Shown here piece by piece: positions 29,327 to 38,114 of a stretch of DNA of 64,000 bases. A program made the translations under genes and the position numbers. Below the pieces are notes generated by a model, which worked only from the letters and a program-made list of their open reading frames with translations, had not been told where the DNA came from and ran no database searches. The stretch is from Luteimonas sp. MC1572 (lineage in GTDB: Bacteria > Pseudomonadota > Gammaproteobacteria > Xanthomonadales > Xanthomonadaceae): positions 2,108,001 to 2,172,000 of the forward strand of contig NZ_CP067112.1 in the NCBI RefSeq assembly GCF_016615815.1, in the 5' to 3' direction. Each line of letters starts with the position of its first letter. Positions within the stretch are counted from its first letter, which is position 1.

Positions 29327-29731
29327 TTACGGCGCTGGAACGCTGCCGGCCGCGGCGTGTGTCAGGCGCAGGTTGACAAGGTGCGCCGCGGCCAGCAGCA
29401 GCCCACCGGACACCATCACCGCCGCGTGCGTGAAGCCGTGCGTGTGCAATGCGGTGAACGCGCCCGCCCAGACCAGACTCAGACCGGGGAGCAGCAGCGC
29501 CCAGGCCCGGAACGCCCTGTGGCGGCGGTAGCCCAGCGACAGCGTGGTCGCGCCGAGCAGCGAGGCGAACACCACGAACGCCTGGTCGATGTCCACCCAA
29601 CCCACCACCGTGAAGCCGAACGCCGGCAGCAGGGCGAGCGCGACCGGCAACAGCGCGCAGTGGACGGCGCACAGGAATGACGCGGCAAGACCGAAGCGGT
29701 CTGCATTGCGGAGGGCGGTCGGTGAGGCCAT
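29327..29731 (-). CDS. MerC-domain membrane protein of the zinc locus
   Basis: 134 residues, four hydrophobic helices (around 13-40, 46-65, 73-92 and 100-122). MerC-type CAVHCALLP motif near residue 21 with the two Cys and His expected of a metal-handling protein. In this setting (divergent from a His-rich TonB receptor, with zur next to that, and a shared dyad operator) zinc handling is more likely than mercury transport; that is inference. No other mer genes are present. Confidence 0.8.
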   Translation of the reverse strand: MASPTALRNADRFGLAASFLCAVHCALLPVALALLPAFGFTVVGWVDIDQAFVVFASLLGATTLSLGYRRHRAFRAWALLLPGLSLVWAGAFTALHTHGFTHAAVMVSGGLLLAAAHLVNLRLTHAAAGSVPAP

Positions 29732-29758
29732 GACTTCCGTAAGGGTTGCGTCAGAGAT

Positions 29759-29776
29759 GAAATGTTATAACACTTC
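29759..29776. promoter_or_regulatory. Zur-type dyad operator between merC and the TonB receptor
   Basis: GAAATGTTATAACACTTC: near-perfect dyad (GAARTG TTATAA CAYTTC) in the 73-bp gap between the divergent genes. It resembles the AT-rich GAAATGTTATA half-site of gammaproteobacterial Zur boxes, and stands out in GC-rich DNA. It overlaps the likely promoter zone of both genes, so one bound repressor could silence both. Confidence 0.75.
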
Positions 29777-29804
29777 CCGCCGCCATCCAAGTCCAGGCTG
29801 TCCA

Positions 29805-32009
29805 ATGCTCCCCCAGCGCTTCCGCCCGACCCCGCTCTGCCTCGCCCTCGCTTTCGCACTCGGCGGCCTGCCCGCCGTGGCCACGGCCGCCCAGGACGAT
29901 CCCCGCCACGACGAACAAATCGCCGACCTCAGCGGCATCGTGGTGCGCGCCAACCCCCTCGCCCGCACCGCCGAAGACCTGGCGCGCCCGGTGGCGGTGC
30001 TGGCCGGCGAGCAGCTGGACGAGGCCAAGGCCGCCTCGCTGGGCGAGACCGTGTCACGGCTGCCGGGCGTGCAGTCGTCGTTCTTCGGTGCCGGTGTCGG
30101 CCGCCCGGTCATCCGTGGCCTCGAAGGCGCGCGTGTGCAGGTGCTGAGCGATGGCCTGTCGGCCGGCGACGTGTCCACGGTCAGCGCGGACCATGCGGTC
30201 AGCATCGAGCCGTTCCTCGCCAACCAGATCGAAGTGCTCAAGGGTCCGGCGACGCTGCTGTATGGCAGCGGCGCCATCGGTGGCGCAGTCAATGTGATCG
30301 ACGGCCGCATCCCGGAAACGGCCACGTCGACGCCGCTCGAAGGCCGCGCCGAGCTGCGCGCCGGCAGCGTCAACGACGAGCGCACCGGCATGCTGCGCCT
30401 TGATGGCACCTCGGCATCGGGTCGGGTGGTGTTCCATTTCGACGCCCTGCACCGCGAGACCGGCGACTACGACATCCCCGGGTTCGCTGAACGTGCGGAC
30501 CTGCACCACGATGACCACGACCACGACCACGACGTCGGACACGCGCCCGAGGACGCGGCCCGCGGCCAGCTGCCCAACAGCTTCGTGCGCACCGACAGCG
30601 GCGCGCTGGGCGTGTCGTACATCGGCGACGCCGGTTTCCTGGGCATTGGCCACAGCGTGTTCAACACGCGCTACGGCGTTCCGGGCCACAGCCACGCCGC
30701 GTCGGACGACCACGGCCACGCGCATGACCACGACGAATCCGAAACCGACACCCACGGCGCCGTGCACGTCGTGATGGACCAGCGCCGCAACGAGGTCCGC
30801 GGCGGCCTGGACGATATCGGCGCGTTCGAGAGCCTGCGCATCAAGCTGGCGCACACCGACTACACGCACACCGAGTACGAAGGCGACACGGTGGGCACGG
30901 TGTTCGACAACAGCACGCTGGAGGGCCGCGTGGAGCTGGTGCACCGCGCGATCGCCGGCTGGCAGGGCGCCGTCGGGCTGCAGTGGTCCGAGCGCGATTT
31001 CAGCGCGGTCGGCGACGAGGCGTTCGTGCCCGACTCCAATGCGCGCGACGCCGGCCTGTTCTGGATCGGCGAGCGAGATTTCGGCGCGTTCGGCGTCGAG
31101 CTCGGCCTGCGCCACGACCGCAACAGGATCGATGTGGCGGCGGTGGAAGCGATCGGCGCATCGCGTGATTTCGACGCCACCAGCGCATCGCTCGCCATGC
31201 GCTGGGACGTCTCGCGCGACCTGCATCTCTCGTTCGGACTGGACCGCGCGCAGCGCACGCCGACCGCCGAGGAGCTTTACTCCAGCGGCATGCACGTCGC
31301 CACGCAGAGCTTCGAATTCGGCAACCCGGATCTCGACCCCGAAACCGCGAACCGCGCCGAGATCGGCCTGCACTGGCACCACGGGCCGCTGCGGCTCGGC
31401 GCGTCCCTGTTCCAGGTGCGCTACGACGACTTCATCTACCTGGCCGACACCGGCCTGGAAGATGATGGCCTCGCCCTGCGCGCCTGGCACCAGGCCGACG
31501 CACGCTTCCACGGCGGCGAGGTCGAGGCGCAGTGGGACTTCGCCGAAACCGAGTACGGCGCATGGAGCCTGAGGTCGTTTGCCGACGTGGTGCGCGGGCG
31601 CCTTGACGGTGGCGCCAGCCGCCGATTCGACGCCAGCATCCCGCACGGCGACCACGAGCACGACTACACCGCCGAACTGGTGCCGGAAGGCAACCTGCCG
31701 CGCATCGCACCGCGCCGCCTCGGCAGCGAGCTGCGCTGGCAGGGCGCGCAGTGGCGGGCATCGCTGGGCGCGGTGCGTTACGCGGGCCAGGACCACGTGG
31801 CGCAGTTCGAGACCACGTCTCCCGGCTACACGCTGGTGCATGCCAGCGTCGCCTGGCACCGCGATGGCGCCAACGGCAACGCGATGGAGTTGTTCGTCGA
31901 CGGCCGCAACCTGCTCGACGAGGAGGCACGCGTGCATACCTCGGTGCTGAAGGACCTGGCGCCCCTGGCCGGCCGCGGCGTGACCGCGGGCGTGCGCGTG
32001 TTCTTCTAG
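29805..32009 (+). CDS. TonB-dependent outer-membrane receptor, ZnuD-like zinc uptake
   Basis: 734 residues. Signal peptide (LCLALAFALGGLPAVATAAQ), plug domain (residues ~45-165; GVGRPVIRGLEGARVQVLSDG, LYGSGAIGGAVNVIDGR), then a 22-strand-type barrel ending in a terminal aromatic (VRVFF). Two loops are packed with His/Asp: around residue 230 (DDHDHDHD) and around 295 (HSHAASDDHGHAHDHDESE), as in zinc receptors such as ZnuD. ATG at 29805 starts the signal peptide. Convergent with zur, overlapping its stop by 4 bp. Confidence 0.92.
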   Translation: MLPQRFRPTPLCLALAFALGGLPAVATAAQDDPRHDEQIADLSGIVVRANPLARTAEDLARPVAVLAGEQLDEAKAASLGETVSRLPGVQSSFFGAGVGRPVIRGLEGARVQVLSDGLSAGDVSTVSADHAVSIEPFLANQIEVLKGPATLLYGSGAIGGAVNVIDGRIPETATSTPLEGRAELRAGSVNDERTGMLRLDGTSASGRVVFHFDALHRETGDYDIPGFAERADLHHDDHDHDHDVGHAPEDAARGQLPNSFVRTDSGALGVSYIGDAGFLGIGHSVFNTRYGVPGHSHAASDDHGHAHDHDESETDTHGAVHVVMDQRRNEVRGGLDDIGAFESLRIKLAHTDYTHTEYEGDTVGTVFDNSTLEGRVELVHRAIAGWQGAVGLQWSERDFSAVGDEAFVPDSNARDAGLFWIGERDFGAFGVELGLRHDRNRIDVAAVEAIGASRDFDATSASLAMRWDVSRDLHLSFGLDRAQRTPTAEELYSSGMHVATQSFEFGNPDLDPETANRAEIGLHWHHGPLRLGASLFQVRYDDFIYLADTGLEDDGLALRAWHQADARFHGGEVEAQWDFAETEYGAWSLRSFADVVRGRLDGGASRRFDASIPHGDHEHDYTAELVPEGNLPRIAPRRLGSELRWQGAQWRASLGAVRYAGQDHVAQFETTSPGYTLVHASVAWHRDGANGNAMELFVDGRNLLDEEARVHTSVLKDLAPLAGRGVTAGVRVFF

Positions 32010-32506
32010 GTTTCTTCGCCGGCCAGGCACTGCGCGCAGGTGCCATGCACTTCGAGTGTCTGCGCGCGCGGCCGGAAGCCGAGCGCCAGCGCGCGATCGC
32101 GCAGCGCACCGACCACCTGCAGGTCCTCGAGTTCGATCGCTGCGTGGCAGCTGTCGCAGATCAGGAACGGCACCGAGTGCTGCGCCGTGCTGGGGTGGTG
32201 GCAGGCGACGAACGCATTCACCGACTGCAGCTTGTGGATGAAGCCGTTGGCCAGCAGGAAATCCAGCGCGCGGTAGACCGTGGGCGGCGCTGCGGCGCCC
32301 GGGCCCTTGCCATCGCGCACGCGGTCGAGCAGGTCGTAGGCCTTGATGGGCTGGCCGGCCTCGGCAATCAGGCCGAGCACATGGCCGCGGATCGGCGTCA
32401 GGCGCAGCCCGCGTTCACGGCACGCCTCCTCCACTGCGGCCACGAAGGCCTTGCCGTCGTGGACGTGGTGCGTGGGGTGCGTACAGGCGTGGACGTGTGC
32501 AGGCAT
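32006..32506 (-). CDS. zur: Fur-family zinc uptake regulator Zur
   Basis: 166 residues. Zinc-responsive repressor: winged helix (LTPIRGHVLGLIAEAGQPIKAYDLLDRV, PPTVYRALDFLLANGFIHKL) and dimerisation domain with structural zinc site from CDSC and CAQC pairs, plus NAFVACHHP regulatory ligands. A His-rich N-terminus (MPAHVHACTHPTHHVHD) is unusual and may bind metal. Zur rather than Fur is favoured by the ZnuD-like neighbour and the sequence pattern. Tail-to-tail with the receptor gene. Confidence 0.92.
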   Translation of the reverse strand: MPAHVHACTHPTHHVHDGKAFVAAVEEACRERGLRLTPIRGHVLGLIAEAGQPIKAYDLLDRVRDGKGPGAAAPPTVYRALDFLLANGFIHKLQSVNAFVACHHPSTAQHSVPFLICDSCHAAIELEDLQVVGALRDRALALGFRPRAQTLEVHGTCAQCLAGEET

Positions 32507-32564
32507 GCAGCCATGATGGTGGCCATTGCGCGCCGACTCAAGCCGGCGCGCCGCGCGGCGGCGG

Positions 32565-33962
32565 TCAGCCGGTGCGCGCGATGGCGGCGTCGATGCGCTT
32601 CAGGGCTTCATCGCGCCCTGCCAGGTACACGGTGTGCGCGATGTCCGGGCTGACCTGCGTGCCGGTGATCGCCACGCGCAGCGGCTGCGCCACCTTGCCC
32701 ATGCCGATGCCGAGCGCTTCGGCCACCGCCTGCAGCGCGCCGTGGATGGCCTCGGCGCTCCACTCGGAAAGCGCCTCGAAGCGCGCGCGAGCTTCGGCCA
32801 GCGGCATGCCGGCGGCTGCGGTGAGGTGCTTGGCCACGGCCGCGTCGTCGTATTCCGTGAGCGGCCGGTACCAGACGGCCGCGCGCTCGGCCATGTCCTT
32901 GAGCGTCTGCACGCGGTCGCGCAGCGCCAGCACCACGTCGGCCGGCGCGGGCCCGGCCGCGAGGTCGTAACCCGCCGCCCGCAGGTGCCACTCGAGATGT
33001 TTCGCGACATCCGCCGGATCGTCGCCCTTCAGGTACTGCTGGTTGAGCCAGCCGAGCTTGGCCATGTCCAGGCGCGCCGCCTTGGCGTTGACGTCCTTGA
33101 GATCGAACAGCGCCTTCAGCTCGTCGATGGAGAACAGTTCCTGGTCGCCGTGCGACCAGCCCAGGCGTGCCAGGTAGTTGAGCAGCGCGTGCGGCAGGTA
33201 GCCGGCGTCGCGGTACTGCATGACGTCCGCCGCGCCGGTGCGCTTGGAAAGCTTGGCGCCCTGCTCGTCGAGGATCATCGGCAAGTGCGAGAACGCCGGC
33301 ACCTCGGCACCCAGCGCGCGGTAGATGTTGATCTGGCGCGGGGTGTTGTTGACGTGGTCGTCGCCGCGCACCACGTCGCTGATGCGCATGTCCAGGTCGT
33401 CGACGACCACGGCGAAGTTGTAGGTCGGGTAGCCGTCGGGGCGGAAGATCACCAGGTCGTCGAGCTCGGTGTTGCTGATCTCGATGCGGCCCTTGACCTT
33501 GTCCTCCCATGCGACCACGCCGTCGAGCGGGTTCTTCAGGCGGATGACGCGGTTGGGATCGTCTCGGTACGGCGCCGACTGGTCGCGGTACGCGCCGTTG
33601 TAGCGGGGCTTGTCGCCCGTGGCCATGGCGGCCTCGCGCATCGCGTCGAGCTCGGCCTTCGACTCGTAGGCGTAATAGGCCTGCCCGGCCGCGACCAGCT
33701 GTTCGGCCACTTCGCGATAGCGGTCGACGCGCGCGGTCTGGTAGATCGGGCCTTCGTCGTAATCGAGACCGAGCCAGTCCATCGCTTCGAGGATGGCATC
33801 GATCGCACCCTGGGTGCTGCGCTCGCGGTCGGTGTCCTCGATGCGCAGGATGAACTGGCCGCCGCGGCGCCGCGCCTCCAACCAGCAGTACAGGGCGGTG
33901 CGGGCGCCGCCGATGTGCAGGTAGCCGGTGGGGCTGGGGGCGAAGCGGGTGCGGACGGTCAT
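32565..33962 (-). CDS. gltX: Glutamyl-tRNA synthetase
   Basis: 465 residues. Class I synthetase: HIGH-type motif [14 protein letters not shown] at residues 8-21, KMSKS-type motif KLSKRTG near 240, catalytic insertion [20 protein letters not shown] and helical anticodon-binding domain. Start at 33962 ([11 protein letters not shown]) matches the family; the longer upstream open frame lies in the neighbouring phosphatase gene. 31 bp after the partner-switching operon and same strand, so possibly read through from it. Confidence 0.97.
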   Translation of the reverse strand: MTVRTRFAPSPTGYLHIGGARTALYCWLEARRRGGQFILRIEDTDRERSTQGAIDAILEAMDWLGLDYDEGPIYQTARVDRYREVAEQLVAAGQAYYAYESKAELDAMREAAMATGDKPRYNGAYRDQSAPYRDDPNRVIRLKNPLDGVVAWEDKVKGRIEISNTELDDLVIFRPDGYPTYNFAVVVDDLDMRISDVVRGDDHVNNTPRQINIYRALGAEVPAFSHLPMILDEQGAKLSKRTGAADVMQYRDAGYLPHALLNYLARLGWSHGDQELFSIDELKALFDLKDVNAKAARLDMAKLGWLNQQYLKGDDPADVAKHLEWHLRAAGYDLAAGPAPADVVLALRDRVQTLKDMAERAAVWYRPLTEYDDAAVAKHLTAAAGMPLAEARARFEALSEWSAEAIHGALQAVAEALGIGMGKVAQPLRVAITGTQVSPDIAHTVYLAGRDEALKRIDAAIARTG

Positions 33963-33993
33963 GGCGTGTCGATACGTGCGGGATGCGCGCATT

Positions 33994-35175
33994 TTAGCCC
34001 GCGCGGTGCAGGACCAGCAGGGTGATGTCGTCGAACTGCGCGGCGTTGCCCATCGCGGCCTGCAGGTCGTTCCGGATGGCGCAGAGGGTGTCGTCGGCGC
34101 GACCCGCTGCGGGCTCCAACCGCGACAGCAGGCGCTCCTCGGAATAGACGGCGCCACCGGCATCGATCGCGTCGGTCACGCCGTCGGTGAAGGCGACGAG
34201 CGTCTCGCCTTCTCCCATCTGGATGCCTGCCGCGGTGAACACGGCGCCGGGCAGCATGCCCACCGCGGGCCCGGTCGGCACCAGGCGCGTGCGCACGCCG
34301 CCTGGCCCGCAGACGACCGGGGCCTCGTGGCCCCCGTTGACATAGACCAGCTCACCGGACGCCGGGTCGAGGATCGCCAGGAACACCGTGGCGAACATGC
34401 TGTCGCGCTCGTGGACGCGCGCGATGTAGTCGTTCACGCCGGCGACCAGCTCGCAGGCCTGCGCTGCAAGGTCGCCCTCGCCGTCCAGGATCCGCTCCGC
34501 CTGCGCGCGCAGCAGGCTGCGGAACAGGGCCATGAACAGCGCCGCGCCGACGCCCTTGTCGCAGACATCGGCGACCGCCAGCACGATGCGCCGGCCGTCC
34601 CGGACGGTGTATGCATCGTAGAAATCACCGCCCACGTGGCGCGCCGGCTGGAACCAGGCCGCGAGGTCCCAGCCTTCGGCATGCGGCAGCGCGTGCGGCA
34701 GGAAGCCCGCCTGGATCGTGCGCGCGATGTCCATTTCGCGCTGCAGGCTCCGGGCATGCATCTGCTCGCGGTCGCGCAGGCGCTTGCGGGCGAGACTGGC
34801 GTCGACGCGCGCGCGCAGGATGTGCGGGTTGAACGGCTTGGGCAGGTGGTCGTCGGCACCCAGCTCGATGCCCTTGATCACGCTGTCGGTGTCGTCCAGC
34901 GCCGAGATCAGGATCACCGGCACATGGCGCAGCTCGGGGTCGGCGCGCACGCGCTCCAGCAGCTCGTAGCCGGTCATCTCCGGCATCATGATGTCGAGCA
35001 GCATCAGGTCGAATGCCACCGCGTGCAGCCAGTCCAGCGCTTCACGACCGTTGGCCGCGACCTCGGTGGCATGGCCTTCGCGACGCAGGCGACGCACCAG
35101 CAGGTCGCGATTGGCCTCGGTGTCGTCGACCACCAGGATGCGGGCCGGATCGGCGGCCATGTGCGGGCCGTTCAT
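33994..35175 (-). CDS. Receiver-PP2C (RsbU/SpoIIE-type) phosphatase
   Basis: 393 residues. N-terminal receiver domain ([14 protein letters not shown], phospho-Asp in [13 protein letters not shown], Lys in LPKPFNP), a helical linker (~130-165), and a PP2C-type serine phosphatase domain with metal Asp residues in [36 protein letters not shown] and QFDDITLLV. Such proteins dephosphorylate STAS antagonists, here most likely the STAS half of the fusion at 36940-37743. ATG at 35175 overlaps the preceding patatin stop by 4 bp. Last gene of the signalling operon. Confidence 0.9.
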   Translation of the reverse strand: MNGPHMAADPARILVVDDTEANRDLLVRRLRREGHATEVAANGREALDWLHAVAFDLMLLDIMMPEMTGYELLERVRADPELRHVPVILISALDDTDSVIKGIELGADDHLPKPFNPHILRARVDASLARKRLRDREQMHARSLQREMDIARTIQAGFLPHALPHAEGWDLAAWFQPARHVGGDFYDAYTVRDGRRIVLAVADVCDKGVGAALFMALFRSLLRAQAERILDGEGDLAAQACELVAGVNDYIARVHERDSMFATVFLAILDPASGELVYVNGGHEAPVVCGPGGVRTRLVPTGPAVGMLPGAVFTAAGIQMGEGETLVAFTDGVTDAIDAGGAVYSEERLLSRLEPAAGRADDTLCAIRNDLQAAMGNAAQFDDITLLVLHRAG

Positions 35176-36059
35176 GCCGCCACCGCCGCGGCGTGGCACA
35201 GCCCCAGCTGGCGCAGGTAGGGCAAGGCCGCCAGGGCGGCCTGCTCGCCCTGCTCGATGATGTACGGGATCAGGTGGCTGTCGCCCACCTCGATGGGGGC
35301 ATCAAAGGCCGGCATGATCGGCACGATCTCGGCATGGTGCACGGCGCTGTAGAACGCGTACGTCGAATGCAGCAGGTTGTTGATGGTGACCGAGATCGCC
35401 TGGTTGGCGATGCCCAGCAGCGAATCGATGCGCGGCAGCGGCGGCCGCGCGAAACCCATGGCCAGGATGATCTCCGCGCCTTCGCGGATCGCCAGGCTGA
35501 TGGGCAGGGGATCGGACACGCCGCCGTCGACCAGCAAGCGTCCGTCCACCGGCCAGGGGCGCAGCAACAGCGGCATCGCGATGCTGGCACGCACCGCATC
35601 GGCGATCGAACCGGAGCTCAAGGCGACCTTTTCACCGGAATGCAGGTCGGTGGCCGCGATGTGCAGGGGAATGCCGGCATCGGCGAACGTCGCCGCGCCG
35701 AACAGGCGGGCGATATTCGCGCAGACCGCCGCGTCATCGACCAGGCCGATGCGTTCGCTGAAACCGAAGCGCCGCGGCAACAGGCTGCGCAGCACCGAGC
35801 GGACATGCAGGCGCCTGAACAGCCCGCTCCACATCTCGTGGCTGTACTGCTCGGCTTCGGCCGCGGTCCTGCCGAGCGCCATCCCGGCCATGTAGATGCT
35901 GCCGCCGCTGCAGCCGACCACCATGTCGGCGCGGATGCCTTCGCGCTCCAGCACCTTCCACATGCCGACCGCGGCGGCGCACTTCACGCCACCCGATCCG
36001 ACCACCACCGCAACCCGTGGCCGTGCGCGCAGCGAAGGCGCCGGCGAGGCCTCAGACAC
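35172..36059 (-). CDS. Patatin-like phospholipase, second of a tandem pair
   Basis: 295 residues from a GTG start that overlaps the first patatin gene by 8 bp (no ATG fits). Ser-Asp dyad lipid acyl hydrolase: oxyanion loop VGSGGVKCAAAVG, nucleophile elbow GCSGGS, catalytic Asp in LLVDGGVSDPLP (DGG). The C-terminus SAVHHAEIVPIMPAF and IPYIIEQGEQAALAALPYLRQL closely parallels its neighbour. No signal peptide; cytoplasmic, acting on inner-leaflet lipids by inference. Coupled to the phosphatase gene. Confidence 0.87.
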   Translation of the reverse strand: MSEASPAPSLRARPRVAVVVGSGGVKCAAAVGMWKVLEREGIRADMVVGCSGGSIYMAGMALGRTAAEAEQYSHEMWSGLFRRLHVRSVLRSLLPRRFGFSERIGLVDDAAVCANIARLFGAATFADAGIPLHIAATDLHSGEKVALSSGSIADAVRASIAMPLLLRPWPVDGRLLVDGGVSDPLPISLAIREGAEIILAMGFARPPLPRIDSLLGIANQAISVTINNLLHSTYAFYSAVHHAEIVPIMPAFDAPIEVGDSHLIPYIIEQGEQAALAALPYLRQLGLCHAAAVAA

Positions 36060-36921
36060 CGGCGGCCTCGAGCGCCTGGCGGATGTGCGGAAGCTGCGCT
36101 TCGGTGGCGCGCTCGCCCTGCTCGATGACGTGCGGGATCTCGGCGGTGTCGAACAGGCGTATCGGGCGCCCGAAATCCGGCAGCACCGGGATGATCTCGG
36201 CATGGTGCGCCAGGTTGTGGAACGCGTAGTTCGCGCGCAGCAGGTTGTTGGTGTAGATGCTGTTGACCTGGAACGCGAAACGCGTCGCGGAGCGGATCCG
36301 GCTCGGATACGGGCTCTCGAAGCCCATCGCCAGGATCACGTCCGCGCCTTCGCGGATCGCGACATCGATCGGCAATGGGTCCGACGCGCAGCCGTCCAGC
36401 AGCAGGCGGCCGTCGATCTTCCACGGCTTCCACACGTACGGGATCGCGATGCTCGCGCGGATCGCGTCGCGCACCCGGCCCTCGCCCAGCACCACCTTCT
36501 GGCCGTTCTGCAGGTCGGTGGCGACGACGTGCAGCGGGGTGTGTGCGTCCTCGAAACGCCGGTCGCCGAAGATCTTCTCCAGCGCCGCCATCATCGGGCG
36601 ATCGTCGACCATGCCGAACGCGCCATCGAACTTGAACAGGCGTGGCATGAACGCGCTGAGCATCGAGCGCAGGTCGCGGCGCCGGGTCAGCGAAGGCGTC
36701 CACAGGCCGCGGGTCAGGCGTTCGCACGCGTCCAGGTCGTAACCCAGGGCCATCACCGAGGCGTACAGGCTTCCACCGCTGCAGCCGACCAGCAGGTCGA
36801 TCTCGATGCCTTCGCGCTGCAGGACCTTCCACATGCCCAGCGCGGCCGCGCACTGCACGCTGCCCGCGCCGATCACCACCGCCACGCGCTTGCGCCGGGC
36901 CGGCCTCGTCATTGCGTCCAT
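36052..36921 (-). CDS. Patatin-like phospholipase, first of a tandem pair
   Basis: 289 residues. VIGAGSVQCAAALG oxyanion loop, GCSGGS nucleophile elbow near residue 48, catalytic Asp in LLLDGCASDPLP. The Asp is followed by Gly-Cys rather than Gly-Gly. Sequence parallels the downstream patatin over its whole length (AAAxGMWKVLxREGI, HAEIIPVLPDF, IPHVIEQGERATEAQLPHIRQ), so they arose by duplication and have diverged. The unusual coupling to partner-switching proteins suggests activity is controlled by that module. Confidence 0.87.
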   Translation of the reverse strand: MDAMTRPARRKRVAVVIGAGSVQCAAALGMWKVLQREGIEIDLLVGCSGGSLYASVMALGYDLDACERLTRGLWTPSLTRRRDLRSMLSAFMPRLFKFDGAFGMVDDRPMMAALEKIFGDRRFEDAHTPLHVVATDLQNGQKVVLGEGRVRDAIRASIAIPYVWKPWKIDGRLLLDGCASDPLPIDVAIREGADVILAMGFESPYPSRIRSATRFAFQVNSIYTNNLLRANYAFHNLAHHAEIIPVLPDFGRPIRLFDTAEIPHVIEQGERATEAQLPHIRQALEAAGV

Positions 36922-36939
36922 CCCGTCTCTCCCTGGGCC

Positions 36940-37743
36940 TCAGCCCGCGTAGCTGTCGATGGCGCTGGCGACGTTGTCGTAGCACTTCATGATGGTGGTG
37001 AAGCCGCTCAACTCGAGCACCTTCAGCACGGGCGGATTGATGCTGGCCAGGCGCAGGTCGCCGCCGCCCTGGCGGGCCTGCTTCACCGTGGCCAGCAGCG
37101 CGCGCAATCCGGCGCTGCTGGTGTAAAGGACGCCCGCGAGGTCAGCCACCAGCCGCGTCTGGCCGGCATCGACAAAGCCCTGCAGGGTCCCCAGCAGGTG
37201 GTCGGCGGTCAGGCCGTCCACGCTGCCGGAGATGACGACGACCGCGGCGTGTTCGCCGGGCTGGAGTTCGATGTTCATGTGCGTGTGATCCTTTCTCTGT
37301 GCCGGTAGATCCGATGGATCCGGTGCGACGTGCTTGACCAGTCGATAGACGTTGCCGCGCTCCGCGGCGCGCTCCCATCCGACCTCGTCGATGACATGGC
37401 GCACCAGGTGCCAGCCCAGCCCGCCGACACTGCGTTCGGTGGGGTCGGATGCGAGGTCCGGTGCGGGCGCCGAAGCCGGATCGAACGCCGGCGCCTCGTC
37501 CGCGATCAGCACCGTGATCCGCCCGGGTGCGCGGCTGACACGGATCTCGACCGGGCCCGCGTGGCCGCGGTAGCCATGCTTGAAGATGTTGGCGAACACT
37601 TCCTCGGTCGCCAGCCGCAGGTCGGCCCGCACATCGGCATCGACGCCGGCACAGGCGGTGTCCAGGAACGCCGCCAGCGGCGCGAGGTCCTGCAGCCGCT
37701 GCGCCCGGAATGCCATGCGCCCTCCTGCATCAACGACGTTCAT
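36940..37743 (-). CDS. RsbW-like ATPase domain fused to an RsbV-like STAS domain
   Basis: 267 residues. Residues ~1-140 are a GHKL ATPase of the anti-sigma kinase type: N box LRLATEEVFANIFKHGY, G1 box ADEAPAFDP (the usual Gly replaced by Ala) and G2 box VGGLGWHLVRHVIDEV. Residues ~158-267 are a STAS domain with the phosphorylatable Ser in DLAGVLYTSSAGLRALL. The two proteins are normally separate partners. An internal ATG at MNIELQPG has a GAAAGGAT site upstream, so a free STAS form may also be made. Start at 37743 overlaps the upstream response regulator stop (ATGA). Confidence 0.88.
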   Translation of the reverse strand: MNVVDAGGRMAFRAQRLQDLAPLAAFLDTACAGVDADVRADLRLATEEVFANIFKHGYRGHAGPVEIRVSRAPGRITVLIADEAPAFDPASAPAPDLASDPTERSVGGLGWHLVRHVIDEVGWERAAERGNVYRLVKHVAPDPSDLPAQRKDHTHMNIELQPGEHAAVVVISGSVDGLTADHLLGTLQGFVDAGQTRLVADLAGVLYTSSAGLRALLATVKQARQGGGDLRLASINPPVLKVLELSGFTTIMKCYDNVASAIDSYAG

Positions 37744-38114
37744 CGCGGCACGTCGTCCCACAGCAAGGCACCGGCCTTGACCAGCAGCCGGTCGATGTCG
37801 ACGGGCTTGGTGTCGAAGTCGTCGCAGCCGGCCTCCAGCGCGCGCATGCGGTCGTCGGCCATGGCATGCGCGGTGAGTGCGATGACCGGGATCGACGCCG
37901 TTCGCGCATCCGCCTTGAGTCGGCGGGTCGCCTCCCAGCCATCCATCACCGGCAGGCCCATGTCCATCAGGATCAGGTCGGGCGCTTCACGCAGCGCAAC
38001 CTCCAGCGCCACGCAGCCGTCTTCGGCGATGACCACCTCGTAGCCGCGCCGCACCAGCCGCCGCGACAGCATGTCGCGGTTCATCTCGTTGTCCTCGACC
38101 AGCAGGATCCTCAT
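37740..38114 (-). CDS. Single-domain response regulator
   Basis: 124 residues, receiver only. Acidic pair in [13 protein letters not shown], phospho-Asp in [13 protein letters not shown], Thr/Lys switch residues in VIALTAHAM and DFDTKPVDI. CheY/DivK-like with no output domain, so it probably relays phosphate or docks on a partner encoded next to it. 4-bp overlaps with both the histidine kinase and the ATPase-STAS gene. Confidence 0.92.
   Translation of the reverse strand: MRILLVEDNEMNRDMLSRRLVRRGYEVVIAEDGCVALEVALREAPDLILMDMGLPVMDGWEATRRLKADARTASIPVIALTAHAMADDRMRALEAGCDDFDTKPVDIDRLLVKAGALLWDDVPR

Noticed and set aside
29327..29731. Mercury-resistance operon
   Set aside because: Only the MerC-like protein is present, without merA, merT, merP or merR; the context is zinc.
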